Positions 18,044 to 26,334 are shown, counted from the first letter of the stretch. The stretch: DNA of 64,000 nt from Christensenella sp. UBA7703 (GCA_002482505.1 DLGD01000037.1:1-64000); one strand, 5' to 3'. The notes: a model not told the origin generated them from the letters alone. Made by a program: numbers and translations.

Positions 18044-18871
18044 ATGCTCAACGAATTTTCCCGCGCGCAGCTCCTGCTTGGCAAAGAGGCCATGGAGACG
18101 CTTGCCGATTCTCGCGTTGCCGTCTTCGGCATCGGCGGGGTGGGCAGCTTTGCGGCGGAGGCCCTCGCGCGCGCGGGGGTAGGCAGTCTCGACGTGTTTG
18201 ACGACGATAAGGTTTGCCTGACCAACATCAACCGCCAGCTCATCGCGCTGCATTCCACCATCGGCAAACAAAAGGTCGAGGTGATGCGCGCTCGCATTCT
18301 GGATATCAACCCGCGCTGCGTGGTCACCGCGCACGCGTGCTTTTATAGTGCGGAGACGGCGGATTCAGTCGATCTCTCGGTCTATGACTACATCATCGAC
18401 GCAATCGATACCGTCTCCTGCAAGCTGCTGCTCATCGAGCGCGCAAATGCCGCAGGGGTGCGTATCATCAGCTGCATGGGCGCGGGCAACAAGCTCGACC
18501 CTACGCGACTGGAAGTTTCGGATATCTATAAAACCTCCGTCTGCCCCTTGGCACGTGTGATGCGAAAGGAACTCAAATCCCGCGGAATTCGTAAGCTCAA
18601 GGTCGTCTACTCGCGGGAGGAGGCGATCAAGCCGGAGGATGATCTGTCCATCAGCTGTAAGACCGGCTGTGTGTGCCCGCCGGGAACCAAGCGCAAATGC
18701 ACCGCCCGCCGTCAGGTGCCGGGCAGCGTTTCGTTTGTGCCGCCGGTTGCGGGCTATATTTTGGCCGGAGAAGTGGTCAAGGATATCATTGCGCTTGGCG
18801 CTGACAAAACACCCGCCAAAGCGAATGTTGCAGAGACCCCCGAGGATATGGTACACTCAAAACAACAGTAG
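18044..18871 (+). CDS. tcdA: tRNA threonylcarbamoyladenosine dehydratase
   Basis: A 275-residue member of the ThiF/MoeB/E1-like superfamily that cyclises t6A37 in tRNA in an ATP-dependent reaction (TcdA/CsdL). The nucleotide-binding GIGGVGSFAAEALARAG loop is at about residue 30, the INRQ motif at about residue 62, and a D-D strand DYIIDAIDTV near residue 117. Cysteine-rich CKTGCVCPP near residue 205 differs from the enterobacterial protein. The start at 18044 is chosen because the upstream 23 in-frame residues have no ribosome site and overlap the terminator region; AGAAAGG lies about 11 nt before it. It is transcribed alone. Confidence 0.9.
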   Translation: MLNEFSRAQLLLGKEAMETLADSRVAVFGIGGVGSFAAEALARAGVGSLDVFDDDKVCLTNINRQLIALHSTIGKQKVEVMRARILDINPRCVVTAHACFYSAETADSVDLSVYDYIIDAIDTVSCKLLLIERANAAGVRIISCMGAGNKLDPTRLEVSDIYKTSVCPLARVMRKELKSRGIRKLKVVYSREEAIKPEDDLSISCKTGCVCPPGTKRKCTARRQVPGSVSFVPPVAGYILAGEVVKDIIALGADKTPAKANVAETPEDMVHSKQQ

Positions 18872-19032
18872 AAAGAGAACAAGGATACATGCATTATTAC
18901 ATCCGTATTCGCTAAACAGGATCAAATAGCAGGAGACGCCAGAAGACGGCGCTGTTTGCTTTGCCGGACGAAACGGATGCATCGCACGCGAAACACGTGC
19001 GGGTGGGGTTCTTTTATTCCGCTCACGGCAGA

Positions 19033-19058
19033 CAGGCAACGCGCTTGCCTGCTTTTTT
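19033..19058 (+). terminator. Intrinsic terminator downstream of tcdA
   Basis: CAGGCAA / TTGCCTG stem with a 5-nt loop, then GC and six T. A second hairpin (CGCACG / CGTGCG) lies just upstream near 18977-19000. The tcdA-MFS gap otherwise shows only an extended -10 (TGGTAAAAT, near 19096). Confidence 0.75.
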
Positions 19059-19139
19059 ATACGGTGACCATATCACGCGGTGAATATCGGTCATTGTGGT
19101 AAAATAAACTATTGATTTGAATAACGAAGGGATTATGAT

Positions 19140-20405
19140 ATGCCACAATTAAACAATTGGAGAAAGAAATATTTTACAATCCTGACCGGACAGGCGATTT
19201 CGATGGTCACGAGCGGAATCCTGCAGATGGCGCTGATCTTTTACCTCACGGAGAAGACCGGTTCCGCGCTCGTGCTCTCGTTGGCGACGTTCTTCGGCTT
19301 CCTGCCGCAGGCGGTGCTGGGTCCGTTCATCGGCGTTTGGGTCGACCGCTGGAGCAGAAAAGCTGTCATGATCGGCGCGGATTTATTTATCGCGCTGGCA
19401 GGCGTCGCGCTGGCGGTCATCGCGCTCAACGCCCAGCCGCCGATCTGGGTTGTGCTCGGCATTCTGTTTTTGCGCAGCGTCGGTTCGGCATTCCATTCGC
19501 CCGCGATGTCCGCCGTCACACCGCTCATCGTGCCGGAGGATCAGCTCGTTAAGTGTGCGGGCTATAGCTCGTCGATCCAGTCGATCAGCTTCCTCGTGAG
19601 TCCGGCGCTCGGCGCGGTGTTGTACGCACGCTGGTCGATTTCCGCTATCGTGGGGTTGGATGTGGTTGGTGCAATCATAGCGGTTGCGTTTGTGGCGTTT
19701 ATCGCGATTCCAAAGCCGCCAAAGTCGGATCTGGTGGGGCAAGAGAGCTTTTTTGCCGATCTCAAGAACGGCTATTTCGCGATTCGCGAGGATAAGGGGC
19801 TGTTTCAGATGTTGATGATCGGCACGCTGTATATGCTCGTGTTTATGCCGATCAATGCGCTCTTTCCGCTGATGAGCATGGGCTATTTCGGCGGAACGAC
19901 TACGCACGCTGCCATTGCGGAAACCGCGTTTTCGGCGGGGATGCTCGTCGGCGGGCTTGTGCTTGGCGCATGGGGCGGTTTCAAGCGGCGAATTGTCACG
20001 CTCGGTCTTTCCGTGATCCTGATGGGCGTGGGTTTTGCCGCCTCCGGGCTGCTGCCAACATGGGGATTTGTCGGCTTTGCCGTGCTCTGCGTGGTGATGG
20101 GCTTTGCCGCTCCGTTTCACGGCGTACAGAGCGCAATCTTTCAAGAGCGCATTGCGCCGGAGTGCCTCGGGCGCGTATTCTCGCTGAGTATGAGCATGAT
20201 GTCACTCGCGATGCCGATTGGGCTGATGCTGGCGGGCGCGTTTGCGGAGGTCATCGGCGTGCACACATGGTTCCTTATTTCCGGCATTCTGGTGATCCTT
20301 ATCGCGCTGTTGATGATGTCGATGCCTGCCATCCGCGCGCTGGACAACAAACCCGTGCCGGAAGCGGCGGAGGCAGTCTCGGCTGTTCCGGGCGCCGCAG
20401 AGTAA
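19140..20405 (+). CDS. MFS transporter, macrolide-efflux (DHA3) type
   Basis: A 421-residue membrane protein with 12 predicted helices, belonging to the DHA3 drug-efflux branch of the major facilitator superfamily (Mef-like). The motif-A equivalent is GPFIGVWVDRWSRK between helices 2 and 3, and the N-terminus (FTILTGQAISMVTSGILQ) is characteristic of this branch. The C-terminus is a soluble Ala/Glu/Pro-rich tail of about 20 residues. The start follows GAAGGG. It is monocistronic, ending in a hairpin terminator that lies within a small gene on the opposite strand. The substrate is not predictable; drug export is a family association only. Confidence 0.9.
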   Translation: MPQLNNWRKKYFTILTGQAISMVTSGILQMALIFYLTEKTGSALVLSLATFFGFLPQAVLGPFIGVWVDRWSRKAVMIGADLFIALAGVALAVIALNAQPPIWVVLGILFLRSVGSAFHSPAMSAVTPLIVPEDQLVKCAGYSSSIQSISFLVSPALGAVLYARWSISAIVGLDVVGAIIAVAFVAFIAIPKPPKSDLVGQESFFADLKNGYFAIREDKGLFQMLMIGTLYMLVFMPINALFPLMSMGYFGGTTTHAAIAETAFSAGMLVGGLVLGAWGGFKRRIVTLGLSVILMGVGFAASGLLPTWGFVGFAVLCVVMGFAAPFHGVQSAIFQERIAPECLGRVFSLSMSMMSLAMPIGLMLAGAFAEVIGVHTWFLISGILVILIALLMMSMPAIRALDNKPVPEAAEAVSAVPGAAE

Positions 20406-20418
20406 GAAGAAGCAAAAT

Positions 20419-20607
20419 TCACGCGTAAACAAAAATCCCCGTGCTGTCGTCGTTGTACCAGCGCGGGGATTTTTTTCTGTTGTACGTTCTCTTGTTCTCG
20501 GTTGTGCGGGTAATCGGGTTGATGCCCTCCCAGGTAGTGCGTTTTGTCGTGTCCAGCGCGCGCTTTTCGCGCTTGCTCATCTTCTCGCGCGGGAGAAAGG
20601 GTTTCAT
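20419..20607 (-). CDS. Small basic protein of unknown function (62 aa)
   Basis: A 62-residue, strongly basic protein (KREKRALDTTKRTTW near the N-terminus, KRTYNRKKSPRW later). It has a good ribosome site (AAAGGAAG, 8 nt before ATG), which argues that it is real despite its size. Short basic proteins with an opening MKP-hydrophobic-PRE and an R-RTTW-x-NP-TR block recur in clostridial genomes as hypothetical proteins in my recollection. No domain or membrane segment is visible. It lies convergent to the MFS gene and its last 14 or so codons form the MFS terminator hairpin. RNA or ribosome association would fit the charge but is a guess. Confidence 0.6.
   Translation of the reverse strand: MKPFLPREKMSKREKRALDTTKRTTWEGINPITRTTENKRTYNRKKSPRWYNDDSTGIFVYA
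20431..20476 (+). terminator. Bidirectional-looking terminator of the MFS gene, embedded in an opposite-strand ORF
   Basis: CCCCGTGCTG pairs with CAGCGCGGGG over 10 bp, extended by A-T pairs, followed by seven T on the plus strand and by TTTTTGTTT on the minus strand. It lies 26 bp after the MFS stop and within the last codons of the small minus-strand gene at 20419-20607. Confidence 0.8.
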
Positions 20608-20692
20608 GGTTATTCACTTCCTTTTGTTGATTGTTAAAACCCAAACGATGGATTCCGCCGAACAGTATACGGGTTTCGGGCAAAAAATGCAA

Positions 20693-20720
20693 TTGTGAAA
20701 TGCTTTGTTTGCGATATAAT
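20693..20720 (+). promoter_or_regulatory. Promoter of the small membrane protein gene
   Basis: TTGTGA at 20693-20698 and TATAAT at 20715-20720 with a 16-bp spacer, 40 bp upstream of the start codon. Confidence 0.75.
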
Positions 20721-20759
20721 ACAGTTGCCGACTAAAAAATGCCCGATCGGGAGGGGAAT

Positions 20760-21041
20760 ATGAAGGATAAAACACGTTTGTTCATCGCGGGGGGAATCCT
20801 GCTGCTTGCCGTCGCGCTGTTTGTGCTCGGGATGATCGTTTTACCGGAGGCGCTTGTCATGCAGGTGCAGATGGATGGTTCCGCGGGCACCACTCTGCCA
20901 AAGTTGATCGGCTTACTCATACCGCTGGCGCTGAGTACGGTTTTCGCGGTGTTCTACTACAAAGGCGGACAGGGAAAGAACCTGCTGGTTGCGATCATCG
21001 GGCTTGTGGCCTTCGGATTGACGTTCTTCTTCAACCGCTGA
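20760..21041 (+). CDS. Small membrane protein, three hydrophobic segments (93 aa)
   Basis: A 93-residue protein with three hydrophobic helices (about residues 7-28, 44-64 and 72-90) and a loop between the first two rich in small polar residues. The LPEALVMQ...DG...LPKLIGLLIPLAL pattern recalls the DUF1648 membrane domain (LPxxIPxHxNxxG followed by a helix), but the match is weak. The start at 20760 follows GGGAGGGG by 4-5 nt and a consensus promoter lies just upstream. It is monocistronic and shares a convergent terminator with the BMP transporter operon. Confidence 0.65.
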   Translation: MKDKTRLFIAGGILLLAVALFVLGMIVLPEALVMQVQMDGSAGTTLPKLIGLLIPLALSTVFAVFYYKGGQGKNLLVAIIGLVAFGLTFFFNR

Positions 21042-21055
21042 TCAAAAGCGCAATC

Positions 21056-21087
21056 AAAAAGTCCGGCTGTGAGGCCGGACTTTTTTG
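21056..21087. terminator. Shared bidirectional terminator
   Basis: A perfect GTCCGGC / GCCGGAC stem with a 6-nt loop, flanked by AAAAA on the left and TTTTTT on the right. It can end both the small membrane protein transcript (plus) and the BMP transporter operon (minus). Confidence 0.9.
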
Positions 21088-21104
21088 TTGTTTGCGTTGG
21101 GTCA

Positions 21105-22094
21105 TTATTTACCGAAGGTACCATCCTGAAGCTGCTTGATATAGTCGGCAACCTTGGCCTGGGTGGCGGTATCCATCAACGTGTCGTTGAACTTGCCGAG
21201 GTAGACCGCGCCGTTTTCGAGCGAACCGAAGACCACTTCTTTGCCGAAGGTGCCGGATTCGACCTTTTCGAGGCAGATGGCGATCATGGCGGCGTTGTCG
21301 GTGACGACGCTGCTCACGACGCAGGGGTTCTGGCCGAGGAGGTCGGCGGGCTGGCCGATGTCGAAGATCTTCACTGTGTCGCCGTTGGCCTGGTCGATTG
21401 CCTGACGCGCGCCGGAGTCGACGGCGGAAGCATCGCCAAAGAACACGTCCGCGCCTTCATTGATCATGGAAGCGGCAAGCTCCATACCCTTGGCGGTGTC
21501 GTTGAAGGAACCGGCATAAGCGGAGACAACCTTGATGGAGGGGTTGATGACCTGCGCGGCAGCGGTGAACTGCGCGAGCTTGGACTTCGTTGTGTCGAGT
21601 TCCATGCCGCCGATGAAGCCGATGACGTTGGTCTTGCTCATGAGGCCGGCGATGATGCCCGCGATGGAGCCAATCTGGTCGGCGTTGGGCAGGATGCTCA
21701 TGATGTTGGCAGTGGGCAGCTCGGTGGAGCCGTTGAGCACCGCGAACGCAACGTTCGGGTAATCCGCGGCAACCTGCTTGACGGCATCGCTGTACTGGTT
21801 GCCCGGCGCAAAGATCATGTCATAGCCGAGGTCGCAGTAGCTGATCATCGTGTCGGCATAGGCGGACTGATCGATGGCATCGGTGTAGGCGGTTTCCCAG
21901 CCGCGGGTTGCGGCGGCGGCGGTCATGCCGTTGTAGCAGGCCGCACCCCAGCCACCATCGGAGATGCTGGAATCGCAGATCATGGCGACCTTGAAGGTCT
22001 TCGCTTCCGCTGCGGGGGCGGCTTCTTTGGCGCAACCGGCGAGCATGCCGAGGGCCAGGCACAGAACGAGTGCGATAGCAAGAATCTTCTTCAT
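21105..22094 (-). CDS. BMP-family lipoprotein, nucleoside ABC transporter binding protein
   Basis: A 329-residue substrate-binding lipoprotein of the basic membrane protein (BMP/PnrA) family, which captures nucleosides outside the membrane for an ABC importer. The signal peptide ends in a lipobox (GMLAGC, Cys at about 21), followed by the ligand-binding opening CDSSISDGGWGAAC and the NVIGFIGGMELD strand near residue 135. The start at 22094 is chosen because it yields the signal peptide and GGAGG lies 12 nt upstream; the longer frame adds 19 unrelated residues. It is the last gene of a four-gene minus-strand operon (ATPase, two permeases, binding protein) and ends at a shared terminator. Confidence 0.93.
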   Translation of the reverse strand: MKKILAIALVLCLALGMLAGCAKEAAPAAEAKTFKVAMICDSSISDGGWGAACYNGMTAAAATRGWETAYTDAIDQSAYADTMISYCDLGYDMIFAPGNQYSDAVKQVAADYPNVAFAVLNGSTELPTANIMSILPNADQIGSIAGIIAGLMSKTNVIGFIGGMELDTTKSKLAQFTAAAQVINPSIKVVSAYAGSFNDTAKGMELAASMINEGADVFFGDASAVDSGARQAIDQANGDTVKIFDIGQPADLLGQNPCVVSSVVTDNAAMIAICLEKVESGTFGKEVVFGSLENGAVYLGKFNDTLMDTATQAKVADYIKQLQDGTFGK

Positions 22095-22181
22095 AAGTGT
22101 TCTTTTCCTCCATAAAATTTTATGTAACACGGAGTCATCCGTAATTACCAAGTGTTTGCGGCGTAAGCCGCAAGAGAAATA

Positions 22182-23111
22182 TTATCTCTCTTCGCGATAA
22201 TACGGCTTGCCCTTGCTCTTGGGGCCTGCAATTTTGCTGCCGAAGATGGTCAGCGCGATGAGCGTCATCACATACGGAATCATCTGGAAGAGCTGATACG
22301 GCAGCAGGTTGGTGCCAACCTGAAGCCTGAGCTGCATCGCGTCAAAGAAGCCGAACAGCAGGCAGGCAAGCAACACACCGGAGCCCGACCAGCGGCCAAA
22401 GATAACAGCGGCCAGCGCGATGAACCCGCGCCCCGCGACGATGCCGTCGGAATATGTGTTGACATAGCAGGTGGTAAGATACGCTCCGCCCATGCCGGCG
22501 AGGAAGCCGCAGATGATGCACGCGATGTACTTCGTGCGGATGACGTTGATGCCCATGGTCTCGGCGGCTTTGGGATATTCGCCGACTGCTTTGAAGTTGA
22601 GCCCCGATTTGGTGCGGTTGAAGTAGATCATCGTGATGATGACGATCAGATACACCGCATAGACCATCGGGGTTTGGTCAAAGAGCAGCTTGCCGAGGAA
22701 GGGGATGTCCTTGAGCACGGGGATGGAGATGGTCTTCATCAGCGTGGCCTGCGCGAGCGTGGAGCTCACGCCGAACACGACGCGATAGATAAACGAAGCC
22801 AGCGCCGGCGCAAAGATATTCAGCGCCATGCCGTAGACAATCTGCTGTCCTGCCAGTGTAATCGTGCAAAACGCATAGACCATGTTGACCAGCACGCCGC
22901 CCAGCGCGCCGCAGAGCACGCCGAGGAAGGGGTTGCCCGTCCAGTAGCAGACGAGGAAGCCAACGAGAGAACCGAACGCCATGATGCCGTCGAGGCCAAT
23001 GTTGACGAGGCCCGCCCGCTCGGAATAGAGTTCCGCAAGCGCCACGAACAGCAGCGGCGTTGCCATGCGGACGGCGGAGATGAGCAAATCGGAAACCATA
23101 GACCAGCTCAT
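22182..23111 (-). CDS. ABC transporter permease (NupQ/YufQ-like)
   Basis: A 309-residue inner-membrane permease of the branched-chain/nucleoside (BPD_transp_2) class with 8-9 helices. Signature pieces are the SERAGLVNIGLDGIMAFG segment near residue 30, typical of nucleoside permease second subunits, and AVGEYPKAAETMGINV in the cytoplasmic coupling loop near residue 175. It overlaps the partner permease upstream by 4 bp (23108-23111), so the two are translationally coupled and likely form a heterodimer. An 87-bp gap separates it from the binding-protein gene. Confidence 0.92.
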   Translation of the reverse strand: MSWSMVSDLLISAVRMATPLLFVALAELYSERAGLVNIGLDGIMAFGSLVGFLVCYWTGNPFLGVLCGALGGVLVNMVYAFCTITLAGQQIVYGMALNIFAPALASFIYRVVFGVSSTLAQATLMKTISIPVLKDIPFLGKLLFDQTPMVYAVYLIVIITMIYFNRTKSGLNFKAVGEYPKAAETMGINVIRTKYIACIICGFLAGMGGAYLTTCYVNTYSDGIVAGRGFIALAAVIFGRWSGSGVLLACLLFGFFDAMQLRLQVGTNLLPYQLFQMIPYVMTLIALTIFGSKIAGPKSKGKPYYREER

Positions 23112-24169
23112 ACGGATTTAACCCCCTTTTTCTCGAAGAGGTTCATGACAAAATTACGAACCTTCGGCAGATACATCATCGAAGAACCCGCGACGGCGAA
23201 GATGATCACCAGCGCCTGAATGATATCGATCACGCTGGTGGGCACGCCGGTGCCGACCTGCATCGTCGTGCTGCCGACGCGCAGAACCGCAAAGAAGTAG
23301 GCAACCACGACCGTCGCCAGCGGGTGCAGCTGCGCAATCAACGCCAGCGCCACGCCGTCGAACCCATAGCCGCCACCGTAGCCGCTGATGAGGCGGAACT
23401 GCGTACCGAGGATATCCGCGGCGCCGCCAAGTCCCGCAATTGCGCCGGAGACGATAAACGCCGTGAGCATGTATTTTTTGACCGAAAGACCGTTATAACT
23501 GCTCGCAACCGGGTTGAAGCCAACCGCGCGGAGCTGAAAACCCTTGGATGTGTAGAAGAGGAAATACCAGATTGCAATGCCGAGCAGGACAGCGATCACG
23601 ATGCCCCATGTGATGCGAAGATCGGGAATGATGCGTCCAAGCTTCGTTGCGTCCGGCACGGGCGCGGTCTGCGGCACGCTGCCTTCGCGAAGGGCGGTTG
23701 TGTAAAGATAACCCATAAAGAGCGTCGCGACATAGTTGAACATGATCGTGGTGATCATCTCGTTGAGCCCGCGCCAGGTCTTCAGAAGCCCCGGCAGCAA
23801 GCCCCAGATGCCGCCTGCAACGGTGCCCGCGAGCACGGCGAGGATGGTTACCCACCAGCCCTCGTGCCCGATGAGCAGGCTGACCGTGATGGCAGCCATT
23901 GCCCCCGCGAGAAACTGTCCTTCGCCGCCGAGGTTGAACACCCCGCAACGATAGGCAAAGCAGGTGCAAAGCCCCGTGAAGATCAGCGGCATGGCGCGCA
24001 CGACGGTGTTTGCAAGGTTTGTCTTGCTGCCGAATGCGCCTTTCATCAGAAAGCCGATTGCCTCGACCGGGTTTTTGCCGAGCGCCAGGATAATCAGCAT
24101 ACCGATGACAAACGCCAGCAGGATGGAGAGAATCGGAATCAGGATATTGAGCGTCTTTGTTTTTTGCAC
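23108..24169 (-). CDS. ABC transporter permease (NupP/YufP-like)
   Basis: A 353-residue permease of the same class, with 9-10 hydrophobic helices. The N-terminal helix is followed by GKNPVEAIGFLMKGAFGS and the GVFNLGGEGQFLAGAM motif near residue 75, both typical of the first permease of BMP-type nucleoside importers. The coupling-loop equivalent is RAVGFNPVASSYNGL near residue 215. It starts 15 bp after the ATPase gene and overlaps the next permease by 4 bp. Confidence 0.92.
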   Translation of the reverse strand: MQKTKTLNILIPILSILLAFVIGMLIILALGKNPVEAIGFLMKGAFGSKTNLANTVVRAMPLIFTGLCTCFAYRCGVFNLGGEGQFLAGAMAAITVSLLIGHEGWWVTILAVLAGTVAGGIWGLLPGLLKTWRGLNEMITTIMFNYVATLFMGYLYTTALREGSVPQTAPVPDATKLGRIIPDLRITWGIVIAVLLGIAIWYFLFYTSKGFQLRAVGFNPVASSYNGLSVKKYMLTAFIVSGAIAGLGGAADILGTQFRLISGYGGGYGFDGVALALIAQLHPLATVVVAYFFAVLRVGSTTMQVGTGVPTSVIDIIQALVIIFAVAGSSMMYLPKVRNFVMNLFEKKGVKSV

Positions 24170-24184
24170 TTCGTTTCCCCTCCT

Positions 24185-25693
24185 TTACTTGCCCGCCATC
24201 GCGAGGCTGATGGTTGAAATCGGCGGATTCTTGCCGGAATACTCGCCCATGACCTTGCCTTCGAACATGACGATGATCCGATCGGACAGTTGCAGCACCT
24301 CGTCAAAGTCCGCGCTGATGAGCAGCACCGCGCAGCCCGCGTCTCTTGCCGCAATCATGTTGTCGCGGACATAGCGCGTCGCGCCGATGTCGAGGCCGCG
24401 CGTGGGATGGACGGCGACGAGCAGATCCGGCTTGGCTTCGAGCTCGCGCGCGAGGATGACTTTTTGCTGGTTGCCGCCGGAGAGGGAGCGGATCTCCTGA
24501 TCCATACCCTGACAGCGGATATCATATTTGGCGCGCATCGTCTCCGAATAGGCGCGCATGGCTTTTTTCTTGAGGTGCCAGCCGTTGAGGTCACAAAACG
24601 CACAGTCCTGCGTGCTCTTAAGCAACAGGTTTTCTTCCACCGTCATGTTGCCGACGAGGCCCATGCGGTTGCGGTCTTCCGGAATGTGGCTGACGTTCTT
24701 TTCAATGAAGTCCGCCGCGGTCACATGAGACACCTTGCAGCCTTTGAGGATGACCTCGCCCGCTTCTGCCATCGAAACGCCGGTGACGATCTGGCTTAGC
24801 TGGCTCTGCCCGTTTCCGTCCACGCCCGCGATGCCGAGGATTTCGCCCTTACGCACCATCATCGAAACGTCATTGAGACCGTTATGCTTGCTGGTCTTGT
24901 TGAAATCCACGTTTCTGAGCTCGATGACCGGCTCGTCGGTGGATTCCTTCTTTTCATATTCGCATTCGACAAGGTCGCGCCCGATCATCAGGTTTGCGAG
25001 CTCTTTTCCGTCTGTTTCGCCGGCGGCAAGGGTTTGGATCGTCTTGCCCGCGCGCAGGATGGTCACGCGGTCGCTGACATGCAGCACCTCGCGCATCTTG
25101 TGGCTGATGAAGACGATGCTCTTGCCCTCTGCCTTGAGCTTGTCGATGACGGCATAGAGACCTTCGACCTCGATGTCGGTGAGCGCTGCGGTCGGTTCGT
25201 CGAGAATGAGCAGTTCCGCGCCGCGATAGAGCGCCTTGAGAATCTCCACGCGCTGCTGTGCGCCAACGGAGATATCGGTGATCTTTGCTTCGAGGTCGAT
25301 GTTTAAACCATAGCGCCACGAAAGCTCCAGAATTTCTTTTCTGCGCGCGGCGTGGTCGATGAAGATGCCCTTGTAGCGCTTATCGCCGAGGATGATGTTC
25401 TGCATCACCGTCATGGCTTCCACGAGCATGAAGTGCTGGTGCACCATGCCGATGCCGAGGCGAACCGCTTCGGCAGGAGAGTCGATTTCAACCTTTTTGC
25501 CGCGGAGGTAAATGGAACCCTCCGTCGGTTGATACAGGCCGATGAGCACGTTCATCAACGTGCTTTTTCCTGCGCCATTTTCGCCAAGCAGGGTGTGTAC
25601 TTCGCCTTCGCGCACATCAAAATTGATGTCCTTGTTGGCATAGAAGTCCCCAAACTGCTTGCTGATATGCTCCATACGGAGAATCTCGCCCAT
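24185..25693 (-). CDS. ABC transporter ATP-binding protein, double-domain (NupO/RbsA-like)
   Basis: A 502-residue cytoplasmic ATPase with two fused nucleotide-binding domains. The first has Walker A GENGAGKSTLM, a signature SVGAQQRVEILKAL and Walker B LLILDEPTAAL. The second lacks a canonical Walker A (GVDGNGQSQLSQ), as usual for this sugar/nucleoside class, but keeps the signature LSGGNQQKVILARE. Start 25693 is chosen because it gives MGEILRMEHISKQFG, the normal family N-terminus, 9 nt after AAGGGG; the frame stays open for 79 more codons upstream without a ribosome site. It is the first gene of the BMP operon; two spaced CCGTACG repeats lie 180-330 bp upstream. Confidence 0.92.
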   Translation of the reverse strand: MGEILRMEHISKQFGDFYANKDINFDVREGEVHTLLGENGAGKSTLMNVLIGLYQPTEGSIYLRGKKVEIDSPAEAVRLGIGMVHQHFMLVEAMTVMQNIILGDKRYKGIFIDHAARRKEILELSWRYGLNIDLEAKITDISVGAQQRVEILKALYRGAELLILDEPTAALTDIEVEGLYAVIDKLKAEGKSIVFISHKMREVLHVSDRVTILRAGKTIQTLAAGETDGKELANLMIGRDLVECEYEKKESTDEPVIELRNVDFNKTSKHNGLNDVSMMVRKGEILGIAGVDGNGQSQLSQIVTGVSMAEAGEVILKGCKVSHVTAADFIEKNVSHIPEDRNRMGLVGNMTVEENLLLKSTQDCAFCDLNGWHLKKKAMRAYSETMRAKYDIRCQGMDQEIRSLSGGNQQKVILARELEAKPDLLVAVHPTRGLDIGATRYVRDNMIAARDAGCAVLLISADFDEVLQLSDRIIVMFEGKVMGEYSGKNPPISTISLAMAGK

Positions 25694-25870
25694 AGACCAC
25701 GTCCCCTTCCCGAATTCCGGCGGATGGCAAAGCGCTTGCCCGGTACTATCGTATGTGTTTTTTGTTTTACGTTTTGTGAGTATGAAAGATTGTTGCGTGA
25801 TGATGACTGTTTTTGGCTTGCTTATGAATCGGTAATGAAAAATCGAATCTACAAGCAATATAACAAACGT

Positions 25871-25890
25871 TCCGTACGGAAACCGTACGA
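25871..25890. promoter_or_regulatory. CCGTACG direct-repeat pair 1, candidate operator
   Basis: CCGTACG occurs at 25872-25878 and 25883-25889, an 11-bp period, i.e. one helical turn. The first copy is part of the palindrome TCCGTACGGA. It lies about 180 bp upstream of the nucleoside transporter operon and matches a second pair 138 bp further away. Confidence 0.45.
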
Positions 25891-26008
25891 AACGTCCTTG
25901 TTTCGCCGCGCTCAGGCGTTCATCTTCCATTTTTTTCTTTCATTTTCACGAGGGCAAAATGTTGGTTTTGCTTCCGGAAAACTGATTTCCAAATAATATA
26001 TCATATCA

Positions 26009-26028
26009 ACCGTACGAGAACCGTACGG
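26009..26028. promoter_or_regulatory. CCGTACG direct-repeat pair 2, candidate operator
   Basis: CCGTACG at 26010-26016 and 26021-26027 with the same 11-bp period and a 4-nt spacer (AGAA versus GAAA in pair 1). The arrangement suggests binding by one regulator to one face of the helix, possibly with looping between the two pairs. Confidence 0.45.
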
Positions 26029-26042
26029 ATTTGGGGAAAGAT

Positions 26043-26101
26043 ATATTATTTCTTTTTGGGCTTCGCCCAAACTCAAATAAACAAATAATATGTGCTGATT
26101 C
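26043..26101. other. Long imperfect hairpin in the asnB/ABC intergenic region
   Basis: Outer arms ATATTATTT / AAATAATAT enclose a perfect inner hairpin TTTGGGC-TTC-GCCCAAA. No T-tract follows on either strand, so it is not a standard terminator. The 641-bp gap 25694-26334 holds no convincing gene; it contains this hairpin, the CCGTACG pairs and the tandem hairpin units. Confidence 0.4.
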
Positions 26102-26149
26102 ATTAATGATTTAGAAAACAATTAACTAAAAGATAAGAAAAGAAAAAAA

Positions 26150-26211
26150 CCACCCCCTGCGAAAGCAAGAGGTGGAAGTCATACCGCGGAAGGAGCGAAT
26201 TCCCGTGCGGG
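26150..26211 (-). terminator. Tandem hairpin unit 1 with intrinsic terminator (minus strand)
   Basis: Second of two related units downstream of asnB. On the minus strand it reads a stem-loop (GGGAA... with arms near CCGC / GCGG), then a terminator hairpin at 26150-26175 (CCACC arm, TGC-GAAA-GCA tip on the plus strand) followed by seven T and further T-rich DNA. The 34-bp core 26171-26204 is identical to that in unit 2, while the flanks differ. Confidence 0.7.
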
Positions 26212-26251
26212 ATTCGTTGCTTTCCTAAAAAGCAGCAATCTAAAAATAAAT

Positions 26252-26311
26252 CCACCCCTTGCTAAACAAAGGGTGGAAGTCATACCGCGGAAGGAGCGAA
26301 TTCCCACGGTA
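26252..26311 (-). terminator. Tandem hairpin unit 2 with intrinsic terminator, first after asnB
   Basis: Starts 24 bp after the asnB stop on the minus strand. Arms ATACCG / CGGTAT and GGAA / TTCC form one hairpin; it is followed by a terminator hairpin at 26252-26276 (CCACCC / GGGTGG with inner TTG / CAA) and ATTTATTTTT. The core 26272-26305 equals 26171-26204 base for base, a 101-bp period, while the terminator stem differs by compensating changes. Confidence 0.7.
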
Positions 26312-26334
26312 TTCGAGGGTGCCAGGGTCAAGAT

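Noticed and set aside
26252..26311. Plain T-box riboswitch on the plus strand
   Set aside because: The T-box sequence is split by 7 nt, there is no stem I with specifier loop upstream, and no plus-strand gene follows.
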